37,459 nucleotides of DNA, from IMG/VR virus record IMGVR_UViG_3300044859_001178, positions 1 through 37,459 of that record; one strand, written 5' to 3'. This stretch comes from a virus. Position numbers and translations under genes: made by a program. The notes under the pieces are model-generated. The model saw nothing but the letters and a program-made list of their open reading frames with translations, searched no databases and was not told the origin of the DNA. This document shows, one piece after another, positions 1 through 7,826 of this stretch; the stretch's first letter is position 1, and every line of letters starts with the position of its first letter.

Positions 1-2
1 AC

Positions 3-740
3 GGCATCATCGTCTCAAGTAAGCAAGGCAGAGCGACGGCAACATCGAGCGTAATTGATTTTACCGGCGTGCTCTCCGGCGAGAACGTCATCATTTTGGG
101 CGGCAAAGTGCTGGGCGTTTCGTGGAGTACCTACGATGTGAACAACCCCAGCAGCGGTGGGTGGACGGAATCGGTGGCGACTGTAGCAGGCGCAACTTTA
201 GCGGTGGCTACTGGGTTCTCTGTTTGGCTTCAGATCGGATTTACGCCATCAACAGGCCAAGTAGTCGGTGCTCTCTCGACTGCGGATCAAGAGACGCTCA
301 CCGTCGTCGGCGGCACGGGTGGCGGTGGTGGTGGCGGCGGCGGCGGCGGATGCGGAGGCAAGACCACAGGCGGAGAAGGGGCAAATGGCGTGGCTGGAGG
401 CAATGGGTCAAGCGGCTCTCCCGGCACTGGTGGCGGTGGTGGCGCCGCCGGAACAAACTCTCCACCTTCAGAACCAAAAAATGCAGGAGATGGAGGCCAA
501 GGCGGGTACGGGGAAGGCGGCGAGGAGGGATTGCTTGTGCAATTTCAGAATTACACGAAGGCTGCCGCAAACATCCGAAAATGGACGGTATCGAGTGCGT
601 CCTTTGTGGTGTCGGCCAGCAAGCCTTCTTCTAGTGCGACAACCGCCAACCTCCGACTTCTAACCCGATCCGGATCGACCATCACGCACCATCAAGTCGG
701 CAGCGTGTTTATCAGCCTGCCGACTGTCACCTTCATCTAA
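3..740 (+). CDS. Glycine-rich tail fibre/appendage protein, 5'-truncated
   Basis: The reading frame is open from the left edge, so the true start lies outside the window; an internal GTG at 69 is only the first possible start inside it. The visible part is a beta-like N-terminal stretch, then a Gly-rich segment (about residues 80-150 counted from the GTG) with uninterrupted Gly runs, then a C-terminal domain ending in PTVTFI. Gly-rich linkers of this kind occur in phage receptor-binding fibres and tail-tip proteins. It sits just before further fibre-like genes and the lysis cassette, which fits a tail-fibre role. The exact family is not recognised. Confidence 0.7.
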   Translation, partial: GIIVSSKQGRATATSSVIDFTGVLSGENVIILGGKVLGVSWSTYDVNNPSSGGWTESVATVAGATLAVATGFSVWLQIGFTPSTGQVVGALSTADQETLTVVGGTGGGGGGGGGGGCGGKTTGGEGANGVAGGNGSSGSPGTGGGGGAAGTNSPPSEPKNAGDGGQGGYGEGGEEGLLVQFQNYTKAAANIRKWTVSSASFVVSASKPSSSATTANLRLLTRSGSTITHHQVGSVFISLPTVTFI

Positions 741-742
741 GA

Positions 743-748
743 TTGACA
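743..748 (+). promoter_or_regulatory. TTGACA element 14 nt before ATG 763
   Basis: A TTGACA hexamer lies in the 22-nt gap between two fibre genes, exactly 14 nt before the ATG at 763. The same hexamer and spacing precede four other late genes in the window. It cannot act as an ordinary -35 for the gene it precedes, because a -10 would fall inside the coding sequence. Function unknown. Confidence 0.5.
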
Positions 749-762
749 TCCATCGTGTTTTC

Positions 763-1518
763 ATGCCGAACATCTTCGCGTTGACGCTTAAAGCGCAAAA
801 CAGCTATCCGGGCAACTCGGTCATTCCCTCCGCAACTCAGCAAGTGCCTGACTTGATCGTGCGTGAGGAGAGCTTGATCTCGGGGGTGTTTGAGGCTTAT
901 GGCAGCGGAGCAGTCAACACCCTGACGGTCAACTCAAGCTTTCAAATTAGCTCAGTCCTTAACGGTGGCACGGCTGCATTGCTTACCAATCCGATCACAA
1001 ATGCCACTCTGGTTTTTAACAACCTAAAAGGCTTTTATGTGACCGTGACTCGCCGTGACCCTACTGTTGCGCCTGCGTCGGTGCAGCCAACGGCAACCGC
1101 GCCGTCAAGCTCTCTGGTTATTGGAACTGGCACCAAAACATTCACAACTCAAACAGGTCTAGCCTATGTGGCCGGGATGCGGGTGAGAGCGACTGACGTG
1201 GCAAATGCGGCAAACTACATGGAGGGAACTGTCACGAGCTACACCACGGGGACTGGGGCTCTTGTGATGGGTATTGATCGGGTCGGCGGGGCTGGCACTA
1301 CGGTTGCAAGTTGGACATTAACCGGCATCGTTTGCGCTCAGCTTACGGCAACCGATTTTTGCGGGCTTACAATGTCTCCAGCAATCTCGATTCGCGAAAA
1401 CGGTTCATTCCTTTACAACGCTGCGTCGGCTGTAAAAACAGCTAACGGAAATGTTTTGAGTGTTTTCCTTAATGGAACAACCGGACTCAACGTCAACATC
1501 TTGGTTCTAGGCTCTTAA
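763..1518 (+). CDS. Tail fibre/appendage protein with fibre repeat module
   Basis: 251 residues starting MPNIFALTLKAQNSY. Residues about 115-190 contain a module of the type SLVIGTGTKTFT...AGMRVRATD...NYMEGTVTSY...ASWTLTGI, which is recurrent in phage tail-fibre and tail-spike proteins. The N-terminus resembles that of the next gene (MPSTFKLSTLLQNSY), so the two look like tandem paralogues. No Shine-Dalgarno is visible; TTGACA lies 14 nt before the ATG. Probable virion surface component; the exact role is inferred from the module and the location. Confidence 0.75.
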   Translation: MPNIFALTLKAQNSYPGNSVIPSATQQVPDLIVREESLISGVFEAYGSGAVNTLTVNSSFQISSVLNGGTAALLTNPITNATLVFNNLKGFYVTVTRRDPTVAPASVQPTATAPSSSLVIGTGTKTFTTQTGLAYVAGMRVRATDVANAANYMEGTVTSYTTGTGALVMGIDRVGGAGTTVASWTLTGIVCAQLTATDFCGLTMSPAISIRENGSFLYNAASAVKTANGNVLSVFLNGTTGLNVNILVLGS

Positions 1519-1522
1519 TCTT

Positions 1523-2005
1523 ATGCCATCCACATTCAAACTTTCCACGCTGCTCCAAAACTCCTACGCAGCCAGCGCCGTCCGCGCTCCCATCCGGCAT
1601 TCGGTGCCAGAGATTAACGTATCACTTGCGGATCAGTGGAGTGTTGCGGCTGAGTTCACTGCCAATTCTGCCGGAAACATCACGATCGGCTCAGGCGTGT
1701 TGTCGATCACGGTTAACGGTGTCGCGCAGCTTGATCCAATCACGCGCGCAACCATCATCCCTGCTCGGGTGCTGGGCTATATCATTTCGGTGGCAGGCCC
1801 AGCCAATGGTTCCGTTGCGGTTGCCTGCTCGGCATTTGGCAAAATCACGTTCACATCAATCAATGTCGGCGTCGGCGGGGTGCTTAACATTTACAACCCG
1901 AACGCGGGTAACGCTACCGCTGCTGAAGCCTTGACCATCACACCTTCCGGCGTGGGGTATACGGTCAGCGTTGTCGCCTATGGCTCCGCCAACGTGCTGC
2001 CATAA
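1523..2005 (+). CDS. Small virion appendage protein, paralogue of upstream gene
   Basis: 160 residues, rich in Ala, Val, Thr and Ser, and apparently all beta. The first 15 residues and the ending (VSVVAYGSANVLP versus LNVNILVLGS) parallel the preceding gene, but the central fibre module is absent. It starts 4 nt after the upstream stop and is likely co-translated with it. Probably a head- or tail-decorating or fibre-associated protein. No enzymatic motif is visible. Confidence 0.65.
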   Translation: MPSTFKLSTLLQNSYAASAVRAPIRHSVPEINVSLADQWSVAAEFTANSAGNITIGSGVLSITVNGVAQLDPITRATIIPARVLGYIISVAGPANGSVAVACSAFGKITFTSINVGVGGVLNIYNPNAGNATAAEALTITPSGVGYTVSVVAYGSANVLP

Positions 2006-2012
2006 CCATCCG

Positions 2013-2078
2013 ATACTGCGCTCGGTAGCGTGCGAAATCATAGTATCGCATGCCGGTTCGACTCCGGCGCAGTAGCCA
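2013..2078 (+). tRNA. Compact tRNA-like element, apparent CAU anticodon
   Basis: A perfect T-arm is present at 2052-2068 (5-bp stem GCCGG/CCGGC, loop TTCGACT). Positions 2014-2019 (TACTGC) pair perfectly with 2069-2074 (GCAGTA), followed by G and then CCA at 2076-2078. An anticodon-like hairpin at 2032-2048 has loop ATCATAG with T before CAT and A after it, but its stem has a bulged A. The D-arm is only 2 bp with a GG-containing loop. At about 66 nt it is shorter than a normal tRNA. It could be a minimal tRNA-Met-like gene, a tRNA mimic or a decayed tRNA. It lies between gene stop 2005 and ATG 2104. Confidence 0.45.
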
Positions 2079-2103
2079 TTGACAGACGGAATGCGATCAA
2101 GAC

Positions 2104-2400
2104 ATGGAACCTGTCACGCGCGAACAACTTCAGGACTTTGAGTCAAAACTCAAGATCCTCGACTTAGTGGTCAAACTAGGCTGGGCGCTGCTTGTCGGCG
2201 CCTTTATGCTGGGCACATGGGTGGCGGCAATCCAGATCGCGATTAACAGGCAAACGGAATCGCTCAGGGACGTGAAGGATGCAATTGGCGCGACGAACAC
2301 CACAGTCCGCAATCTGGAGATCAAAGACAGCGCAGACACGCAACTGCTTCGGTCGATAGTGGAGAAGCTCGACAAAATTGACAACAAGCTCAATCCGTAA
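2104..2400 (+). CDS. Membrane protein with coiled-coil tail, lysis region
   Basis: 98 residues. One hydrophobic membrane segment at about 23-48 (LVVKLGWALLVGAFMLGTWV) is followed by a charged heptad-like C-terminal half (residues 50-98). Single-TM proteins of this size with a coiled-coil tail are common in phage lysis cassettes (holin accessory, XhlA-like or i-spanin-like). The stop overlaps the next ATG (TAATG), and a peptidoglycan peptidase lies downstream. Role inferred from topology and context. Confidence 0.65.
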   Translation: MEPVTREQLQDFESKLKILDLVVKLGWALLVGAFMLGTWVAAIQIAINRQTESLRDVKDAIGATNTTVRNLEIKDSADTQLLRSIVEKLDKIDNKLNP

Positions 2401-2747
2401 TGCCTGCACCCGGACATCCAATTTTTGGCAAGAAGCCAGAAGTCCGGCGCGCGGAAGATCTAGCGGGTAGGCCGGTCATCAAATCAAACATCATCCACGC
2501 TACGACCATGAAATGGCTATCAAACAAGCTCCTGCCGTTTCTCTTAAACTGGAAGACAACGCTGGCCGGGGTGGCTCTTATTTTGCACGGATTGGGCGCT
2601 GTGGTCGATGCGCTCTTGCAGGTGACCGATGGAGTGCCTCTGACTCTGGAAGGGCTGCAACTGGCAACTGGTGAGATTATTGCGGGCGCTGGTTTGATTG
2701 CTGCGCGGGACGCTAACAAATCGAGCCAAGATTCTAAAGTGCGATGA
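2400..2747 (+). CDS. Putative holin
   Basis: 115 residues from the ATG that overlaps the upstream stop. An in-frame ATG at 2508 would give a 79-residue protein starting MKWLSNKLLPFLLNWKTT, which is the more holin-like form; the first 36 residues are polar and may not be used. Two hydrophobic segments follow (TLAGVALILHGLGAVVDALL and GEIIAGAGLIAA), then a short charged tail (ARDANKSSQDSKVR). The size, the two-TM topology and the position between a membrane accessory protein and a lipoprotein support a holin. The dual start is an open question. Confidence 0.65.
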   Translation: MPAPGHPIFGKKPEVRRAEDLAGRPVIKSNIIHATTMKWLSNKLLPFLLNWKTTLAGVALILHGLGAVVDALLQVTDGVPLTLEGLQLATGEIIAGAGLIAARDANKSSQDSKVR

Positions 2748-2908
2748 AAACCATTCTCCTTATCCTCGCGCTTGGATCGTGCTCGTGTGTCAGTATCCAG
2801 CAGATGCCGGACGCATCGCTCTTCCCGGACAAGAGCGAGGACTGGCGCGACGGCTTCAAGGCAGGGATGATGGAAGGCTTGCTTTTGTCGGTGACACTTG
2901 CTTGGTAA
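2744..2908 (+). CDS. 54-residue lipoprotein, o-spanin candidate
   Basis: A short gene starting at an ATG that overlaps the upstream TGA (ATGA). Residues 1-12 form a signal peptide (MKTILLILALGS) ending in a lipobox-like LALGSC, with Cys at 13 and 15. The mature part is about 40 residues and includes PDASLFP and DWRDGFKAG. Small outer-membrane lipoproteins next to a holin and an endolysin are typically the outer spanin subunit, which helps disrupt the Gram-negative outer membrane. Lipidation and the spanin role are inferred. Confidence 0.65.
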   Translation: MKTILLILALGSCSCVSIQQMPDASLFPDKSEDWRDGFKAGMMEGLLLSVTLAW

Positions 2909-2912
2909 GCGT

Positions 2913-3221
2913 ATGAAATTCTTCACATGGTTCAAATCACTCTGGCATCGCGACGCGGTTGCTAAGGCCACCGAAACTGCGCGCCTGCTTGTCGCTGGCT
3001 TGTCGAACGAGCAATTCCAAGTCATCGTGGACAACGTAACGCTGGCCAGCAAGATGCCGGTGTCCGGACTCGATAAAGCGATGCGGGTGCGGGAGATTAT
3101 CACATCTCCGCGCTTTACTCTCACGCACGGTACACCGCCCTGGGTGCAGCAGGGGATCGACTTCGCCAGCGTTATCGTGCAGCTCGCGTGGGTAGTGGCA
3201 AAACTCACCAAGCGCATCTGA
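2913..3221 (+). CDS. Small protein of lysis cassette, unknown
   Basis: 102 residues starting MKFFTWFKSLWHRDAVAKA at the ATG 5 nt after the lipoprotein stop; an in-frame start 15 nt earlier would overlap that gene and is less likely. The N-terminus is aromatic and basic, the middle soluble, and the C-terminus hydrophobic (FASVIVQLAWVVAKL), so membrane association is likely. No known domain was recognised. Its place between an o-spanin-like gene and the endolysin suggests a lysis role. Its stop overlaps the next ATG. Confidence 0.6.
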   Translation: MKFFTWFKSLWHRDAVAKATETARLLVAGLSNEQFQVIVDNVTLASKMPVSGLDKAMRVREIITSPRFTLTHGTPPWVQQGIDFASVIVQLAWVVAKLTKRI

Positions 3222-3322
3222 TGCCAACACTCCAAGCACTACTGCACGTTGCGTTCTTCGCTCTCATGATTGTATGCTGGTTTTTCATGCTTGGCTGGAT
3301 TCTGAGTTCTTTTTCCCCATGA
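3221..3322 (+). CDS. 33-residue hydrophobic membrane peptide
   Basis: The ATG at 3221 shares its A with the upstream TGA, and the TGA at 3320-3322 overlaps the endolysin ATG at 3319. The peptide is almost wholly hydrophobic and aromatic (LLHVAFFALMIVCWFFMLGW) and would form one membrane span. Tight coupling on both sides supports real translation. It may be a second holin-like or regulatory lysis peptide; the function is unproven. Confidence 0.5.
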   Translation: MPTLQALLHVAFFALMIVCWFFMLGWILSSFSP

Positions 3323-3879
3323 CCAAGCGCGACATCCAACTCATTCAGGAAAAGATTGGCGTTGTTCCTGATGGCGTGTGGGGGCCAAAGTCACGAGCTG
3401 CTTGTCAGAAGCATCTCGACCGCCTGCGGCCAGTACCGGTGCAGTGGCCGATGCAGGACGACCAGTCACTCATTGCGTTTTACGGCCAACCGGGGGACGA
3501 GAACAATCTGGTCAATCTGTCGGTCTCCGACCTCGGCGTGCACTACGAAGGGCAAGCGGTAAAGACCATACGCTGCCACACGCGGGTCGCATCCAGCCTA
3601 CATCGCGTGCTAACCGCGATCAGCAAGACACATCCGCACGTGCTCAAGCAGTACGCGGGCTGTTTTAACGACCGCAACATGCGCGGAGGATCGCGCAAGA
3701 GCTTGCACGCGTGGGGTGCAGCGATTGACTTAATGGCAGGATCAAACGGCAATAATACCGCCTGGCCGACCGACGCATCCATGCCGCTGGAGGTCATGGA
3801 GTACTTTGCTGATGAGGGCTGGTTGTCGGGAGGCGCTTATTGGAGCCGCGACAGCATGCACTTCCAAGCCACACGATGA
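3319..3879 (+). CDS. Endolysin: PG-binding motif plus M15 peptidase
   Basis: 186 residues. The N-terminus (about 5-32, IQEKIGVVPDGVWGPKSRAACQ) matches the peptidoglycan-binding type 1 pattern. The catalytic part carries the M15 (VanY/L-Ala-D-Glu peptidase-like) zinc motifs SLHAWGAAIDL with His130 and Asp137, and the terminal MHFQ with His181. It would cleave peptide stems of peptidoglycan during lysis. The start was chosen at MTKRD because it overlaps the stop of the 33-residue membrane peptide (ATGA). There is no signal peptide, so release probably needs the holin. Confidence 0.88.
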   Translation: MTKRDIQLIQEKIGVVPDGVWGPKSRAACQKHLDRLRPVPVQWPMQDDQSLIAFYGQPGDENNLVNLSVSDLGVHYEGQAVKTIRCHTRVASSLHRVLTAISKTHPHVLKQYAGCFNDRNMRGGSRKSLHAWGAAIDLMAGSNGNNTAWPTDASMPLEVMEYFADEGWLSGGAYWSRDSMHFQATR

Positions 3880-4535
3880 CAATTTCCATCATTCCAACCA
3901 CCGACGACCTTGGGCTGACTCCGGTCTTTGCGACTACGCCATTGGTCCTTACGGCGCCGATTCCCGCTAGTGGTCCGGCGATGGCATCGTATCGCATGGA
4001 GTTATGGAAGCGACCATACGAAAGCGCGGTAGCCGGCGCTCTTCCGCTGGCTTCAACGGCTGGCATCGTGGCCGGGGCCAACGTGACGTTTACGTTCAGC
4101 GCGGCACAGATGGACCAAACGCTGAACAATCAGATCAACTCCAACAATTTTTGGATCGTCATCGGTGGGCTTGATACAAACGGATTCCCATACTCGCTGC
4201 GCGCAGGCAATCTAGAGATCAAGCCATCCGCTCTATCCTTGCAGCCAGACACGTCCATCACGTTCACAGTGGTCAACGGCGTGGCTTCTTACGTTTTTAG
4301 CGGAACAACATACAGCTTTGACGTGATTGCTGGCGCAGCCACAACTTCCACCGACTACCGGGTGATTAATGATGTCGCGTCGTTTGTGTACAACGGCATC
4401 CTCTACAGCTACGATGCGGTTCTTGACCCGACATTCGGACCGATTGACACGAGTGTCGTCGTTATCGACGATATGCTAGTCGTCACGGCCAATGGTCAGA
4501 GCTATTCCGTTCCAGCCGTCATTACGAATCCTTAA
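3876..4535 (+). CDS. Virion appendage protein, beta-rich
   Basis: 219 residues from the ATG that overlaps the endolysin stop (ATGA). The N-terminal half reads like an immunoglobulin- or fibronectin-like beta domain. The C-terminal half has three related strands around ASYVFSGTTYSFD, ASFVYNGILYSYD and MLVVTANGQSYSV, suggesting an internal beta repeat of about 40-45 residues. No enzyme motif is visible. Its position between the endolysin and a clear fibre gene suggests a tail-fibre-associated protein. Confidence 0.65.
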   Translation: MTISIIPTTDDLGLTPVFATTPLVLTAPIPASGPAMASYRMELWKRPYESAVAGALPLASTAGIVAGANVTFTFSAAQMDQTLNNQINSNNFWIVIGGLDTNGFPYSLRAGNLEIKPSALSLQPDTSITFTVVNGVASYVFSGTTYSFDVIAGAATTSTDYRVINDVASFVYNGILYSYDAVLDPTFGPIDTSVVVIDDMLVVTANGQSYSVPAVITNP

Positions 4536-5759
4536 ATGAGCACTGTTACCACTTCCACCAACGTCGCAATTATTCAGCGCAATTCCTCCGGGGACAACGC
4601 CTGGGTGAACGTGCTGGGCAGCACCAACGCTAACAAGGCGCTCGGGTTTTCCTCTGTGGGTGCGGTCACAGCTTTGAGCGTGCCATTGCTGGCGTCGGCC
4701 AACACGTTCACGGCGGCCAACACGTTTAGCGCGCTGCAAACTGTAGCGGTCACAAGTGCAGCATCAGGTGCTGACTTGCTATATCTAGGCAGAAGTGGCG
4801 AAACTACGGATGGAACAAACCAACAGGTTCGTTTTATTGCTGGAAATGGCCCAGCGGAAGGGAACGGTTTTCTTTTTGGTCATTATTCCAGAACTTCTGG
4901 CGCGCAAACAGCAAAGAATTATCAGCGTTTTTACGATACAGGGATCAGTTTTGAATCAGCGGGACTCGATAAGATTTTAGACATTAATACCACGCTTCAA
5001 ACAATCTCGATTTCGGGCGCAGTCCACACTGAGGCATTTGCTAAGGTTCACATCGGTGGAACATTTTTGACAAGCCTGTACAACGACGTTCGCTCGGTGC
5101 GAGTCAGTTCAGTTGCAGAGCTTGGGCCGGGCTGGTCGTTTTGCAATTATGATGCGCAGGGCATCACGACCGGGACGCAAAACAATGACCACATTGCAGG
5201 ATTTCAATCAAGGCCGAGGCATGAATGCAGCGGCACGCTAAACAACTATTACGCCTTTGTCTCAATCCCAGTTACCAGCGGCGGGCTAACCACTAACGTC
5301 TACGGGTTTTACGCCTTTGACACTACTGGCTCAACCCGCCCAACGAATCAATATGGCCTTTATGTCGCACCTTTAAGCAAAGGACTGACGACCAATCTGG
5401 CAGTTTATACCGCCGGTACGACCCCATCGCTTTTTGGCGGGAACATCACGGCCCGCGCATTTATCGGCACAGACGCAGCCATTGCTGCTGCTGCGATTGA
5501 TTGGGCCACGGGCGCCAGTTTCACAAAAACGCTCTCGGCCAGCACGACGTTCACTTTTGCCAACTCCTTGCCGGGTCAGGAGATCCGAGTTGCGATCACC
5601 AACACGGCGTCCAATTACACAGTCGCATGGCCAGCATCACCGACCTTGAAATGGTCAGGCGGATCAGCACCAACGCAAACGATTGGAGCCAAGACTGACG
5701 TGTACACCTTTGTAAACATCGGCGGCGTGATTTACGGATCAGTTGTTCAGAACTACTAA
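4536..5759 (+). CDS. Tail fibre protein
   Basis: 407 residues, starting directly after the upstream TAA. The N-terminal region has fibre-like repeats (ANTFTAANTFSALQ). The centre (about 80-290) is a beta-rich region with bacterial-phage fibre character. The C-terminus (about 330-407) has the pattern TKTLSASTTFTFANSLPGQEI...VAWPASPTLKWSGG...DVYTFVNIGG, a C-terminal domain widespread in phage fibres. Probable receptor-binding structure. DNA around 4780-5000 is more AT-rich than its flanks, consistent with domain exchange. Confidence 0.8.
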   Translation: MSTVTTSTNVAIIQRNSSGDNAWVNVLGSTNANKALGFSSVGAVTALSVPLLASANTFTAANTFSALQTVAVTSAASGADLLYLGRSGETTDGTNQQVRFIAGNGPAEGNGFLFGHYSRTSGAQTAKNYQRFYDTGISFESAGLDKILDINTTLQTISISGAVHTEAFAKVHIGGTFLTSLYNDVRSVRVSSVAELGPGWSFCNYDAQGITTGTQNNDHIAGFQSRPRHECSGTLNNYYAFVSIPVTSGGLTTNVYGFYAFDTTGSTRPTNQYGLYVAPLSKGLTTNLAVYTAGTTPSLFGGNITARAFIGTDAAIAAAAIDWATGASFTKTLSASTTFTFANSLPGQEIRVAITNTASNYTVAWPASPTLKWSGGSAPTQTIGAKTDVYTFVNIGGVIYGSVVQNY

Positions 5760-5767
5760 TTTAAGCC

Positions 5768-6013
5768 ATGGCCACACTTTACTCAGACACTCTCGCCGCC
5801 GGTGTTACCAGCACCAACATTACGGTCGTCCAAGGCACGATCGTCGGCATCCAAGCGACGCAGCCGGTCTACGTCCTGGCCTCTAATGGCGCACTCATTG
5901 CAGAGCTTGGCGTCAAGGACGCGGCCAACATCATCCCGACTAATGCGACTATTACAATCAAAGCGAAGGAGCTTAATACCGCATCCAGCGTGATCACGGT
6001 CATCGGTCAATAA
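5768..6013 (+). CDS. Small beta-rich virion protein
   Basis: 81 residues, alternating small and hydrophobic amino acids with no charged clusters, typical of small phage structural or capping proteins. It lies 8 nt after a fibre gene and 3 nt before another small ORF in the same transcription unit. No family was recognised. It might trimerise with, or chaperone, the adjacent fibres. Confidence 0.55.
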   Translation: MATLYSDTLAAGVTSTNITVVQGTIVGIQATQPVYVLASNGALIAELGVKDAANIIPTNATITIKAKELNTASSVITVIGQ

Positions 6014-6016
6014 CGC

Positions 6017-6226
6017 ATGACATCAAACCTCACATCATTCATCGCTCCGGCGCTCCCGGTGCAGATTCCGGTGGCGTACTCGCCCACCGATGAGCTGCTG
6101 ATGATGATTGGTGCGACTCTCGGAGGTGCGGCGCCACCAGCACCCACGTATCATGTACTGGTCGAAGAAGGGGCTTCCCACAAAGTGCTCTATCACGGGC
6201 CGGGCGACCTCGTAGTTTCTCAATAA
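6017..6226 (+). CDS. Small protein between fibre genes
   Basis: 69 residues starting MTSNLTSFIAPALPVQIPVAY. A Pro/Ala-rich hydrophobic N-terminal half is followed by a short beta-like tail (YHVLVEEGASHKVLYHGPGDLVV). It starts 3 nt after the preceding stop and ends 9 nt before the next fibre gene. No recognisable domain. Retained as coding because of tight packing and normal amino-acid composition. Confidence 0.5.
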   Translation: MTSNLTSFIAPALPVQIPVAYSPTDELLMMIGATLGGAAPPAPTYHVLVEEGASHKVLYHGPGDLVVSQ

Positions 6227-6235
6227 TTCTTTACC

Positions 6236-7444
6236 ATGGCCAATCAAACTCTTCTGCAATTTACAACCAAGACGTTAGTCGAGGATGCCGACTGGGTGTT
6301 CGTGTGGGACACGGCGGGCGCTATCTCGAAGAAGGTGAGCCGGAATAGCCTGCTCAATAGCGGCACTCTCGCGACCTCCGCTCCCGTGACGATCAGCCAG
6401 ACGTGGAATGACGTGGCGCAAACGTTCACGGCGTTAGTGGTGAATGCGGCTGGATCGAGCGCGGCGAACAGCGCGAATGGTTCTTTACTTTTGGATTTAC
6501 AAGTTGGAGGGGTAAGTTATGTTAAAATAGGAAGAAATGGACTAATTTCAATCGCCGATTCTGTTGGTAGTGGTGGTATCATCTTTCGTCCCGGAAATAC
6601 CGGGAGCGGAGGCATCGGATATTTAAGCGGAGGAGGTTATGGAGTATGGGCAGGTGCGGGAGCAGCTATTGGGTTCTCAACAGGTGCTGCGCTTATCGGA
6701 TCAATTCAAACAGCATTATATACTGACGGAGCCGGACAACTAGCCCTCCGCAACTCCACGGCGGCGCAGACGTTCAATGTTTATGGGACGTATACGAGTG
6801 GCACTTCTTATGAGCGGCTGACGCTGAGTGCTCCAACCTCAGCCAATGCCATCATCGGCACCAACAAAGGCAGCGGCGGCGGGACTGCGCGTGGGCTTGA
6901 CTTGCATACTGACGGCGCTGCACGCTGGACTATCTCGACGGCTGGGCACTTACTAGGAGCCGCCGACAACACCTACGACATCGGAGCGAGCGGTGCGAAC
7001 AGGCCGAGGAATGTTTATGTGGCAAACAATGTGACTGTCGGCAACACAATATCTGTAGCAATTTGTGATGTCACTGCTATACGTTTAGCCTCCAACGGAA
7101 GCGGTTCTGTTATTCGTCAAGATTCTAACGGGATCATACGGCTATCAAATAACAATGAAACAGATTTTAACCGGCTACAATTTGGAGGAGCTGCTGATAC
7201 CGCTCCCGCGATCGCACGCGATGGCGCAGGCATCAAGTTCACGGGCGCAGCGGCAGGCTTAACATCGCACATCAAGGTGCCAGCGGTTGCGGTCGGATCG
7301 CTTCCCGCCGCCGCCACCGCAGGCGTTGGCGCGCGCGCTTTTGTGAACGATGCGCTTGCTCCTGTTTTTGGAAGCACGGTAGCCACTGGAGGTGCAGTCG
7401 CCGTGCCAGTATACAGCGACGGCTCCGCTTGGAAAGTCGGCTAA
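6236..7444 (+). CDS. Tail fibre/spike protein
   Basis: 402 residues. The N-terminus (LLQFTTKTLVEDADWVFVWD) looks like a virion-anchoring segment. Residues about 60-110 carry the common fibre pattern FTALVVNAAGSSA..GSLLLDLQVGGVSYVKI. The C-terminus (about 345-402, GSLPAAATAGVGARAFVNDA...VPVYSDGSAWKVG) is a very common fibre C-terminal domain. Parts of the gene (about 6480-6750 and 7035-7195) are noticeably AT-rich, suggesting modular acquisition. Likely host-range determinant. Confidence 0.8.
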   Translation: MANQTLLQFTTKTLVEDADWVFVWDTAGAISKKVSRNSLLNSGTLATSAPVTISQTWNDVAQTFTALVVNAAGSSAANSANGSLLLDLQVGGVSYVKIGRNGLISIADSVGSGGIIFRPGNTGSGGIGYLSGGGYGVWAGAGAAIGFSTGAALIGSIQTALYTDGAGQLALRNSTAAQTFNVYGTYTSGTSYERLTLSAPTSANAIIGTNKGSGGGTARGLDLHTDGAARWTISTAGHLLGAADNTYDIGASGANRPRNVYVANNVTVGNTISVAICDVTAIRLASNGSGSVIRQDSNGIIRLSNNNETDFNRLQFGGAADTAPAIARDGAGIKFTGAAAGLTSHIKVPAVAVGSLPAAATAGVGARAFVNDALAPVFGSTVATGGAVAVPVYSDGSAWKVG

Positions 7445-7467
7445 CCCAACCAACACACACTTTTACC

Positions 7468-7785
7468 ATGCCAATCGAACCTGAATCACCAATCGTCGTC
7501 CCCGCCGTTCCCGAGAAAACTTACACGGAGCAGTGGGTGTACAACCTCGTCGTGCACGCGCCGACGCTTACCACCGGCAACGTGCGCATCGAGCTGCTGC
7601 CTTACGATCCGACCACGCAGGAGATCGGACCGGGCACGCTCAATCAGCCGGTGTATACCGATCAATTGTGGCAAGCAATCAACGAGGTGCCAGAAGTGGC
7701 CATCGCGTTCGATGCCGTCATCAACTGCGTCGGCCCGTTACGCTCCTGGATTGAAGCGCAGGCTGCGCTTCCGCCTACTGAATAG
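7468..7785 (+). CDS. Small protein downstream of tail fibre
   Basis: 105 residues from MPIEPESPIVVPAVPEKTYTEQW. The start at 7468 was chosen over an upstream one inside the preceding gene because it follows an A/C-rich leader ending ACC-ATG, as in many genes here. The protein is acidic, with one hydrophobic patch near the centre. The family is unknown. Its position directly after a fibre gene suggests a fibre assembly factor or a structural accessory. Confidence 0.6.
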   Translation: MPIEPESPIVVPAVPEKTYTEQWVYNLVVHAPTLTTGNVRIELLPYDPTTQEIGPGTLNQPVYTDQLWQAINEVPEVAIAFDAVINCVGPLRSWIEAQAALPPTE

Positions 7786-7826
7786 CGGCTTGATTTGCCT
7801 CCCTTCCGCTTCATCCTAGCCTCTCT

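Noticed and set aside
2390-3235. 281-codon minus-strand ORF
   Set aside because: Shadow of the lysis cassette; the plus-strand genes have membrane and lipoprotein features and tight coupling.
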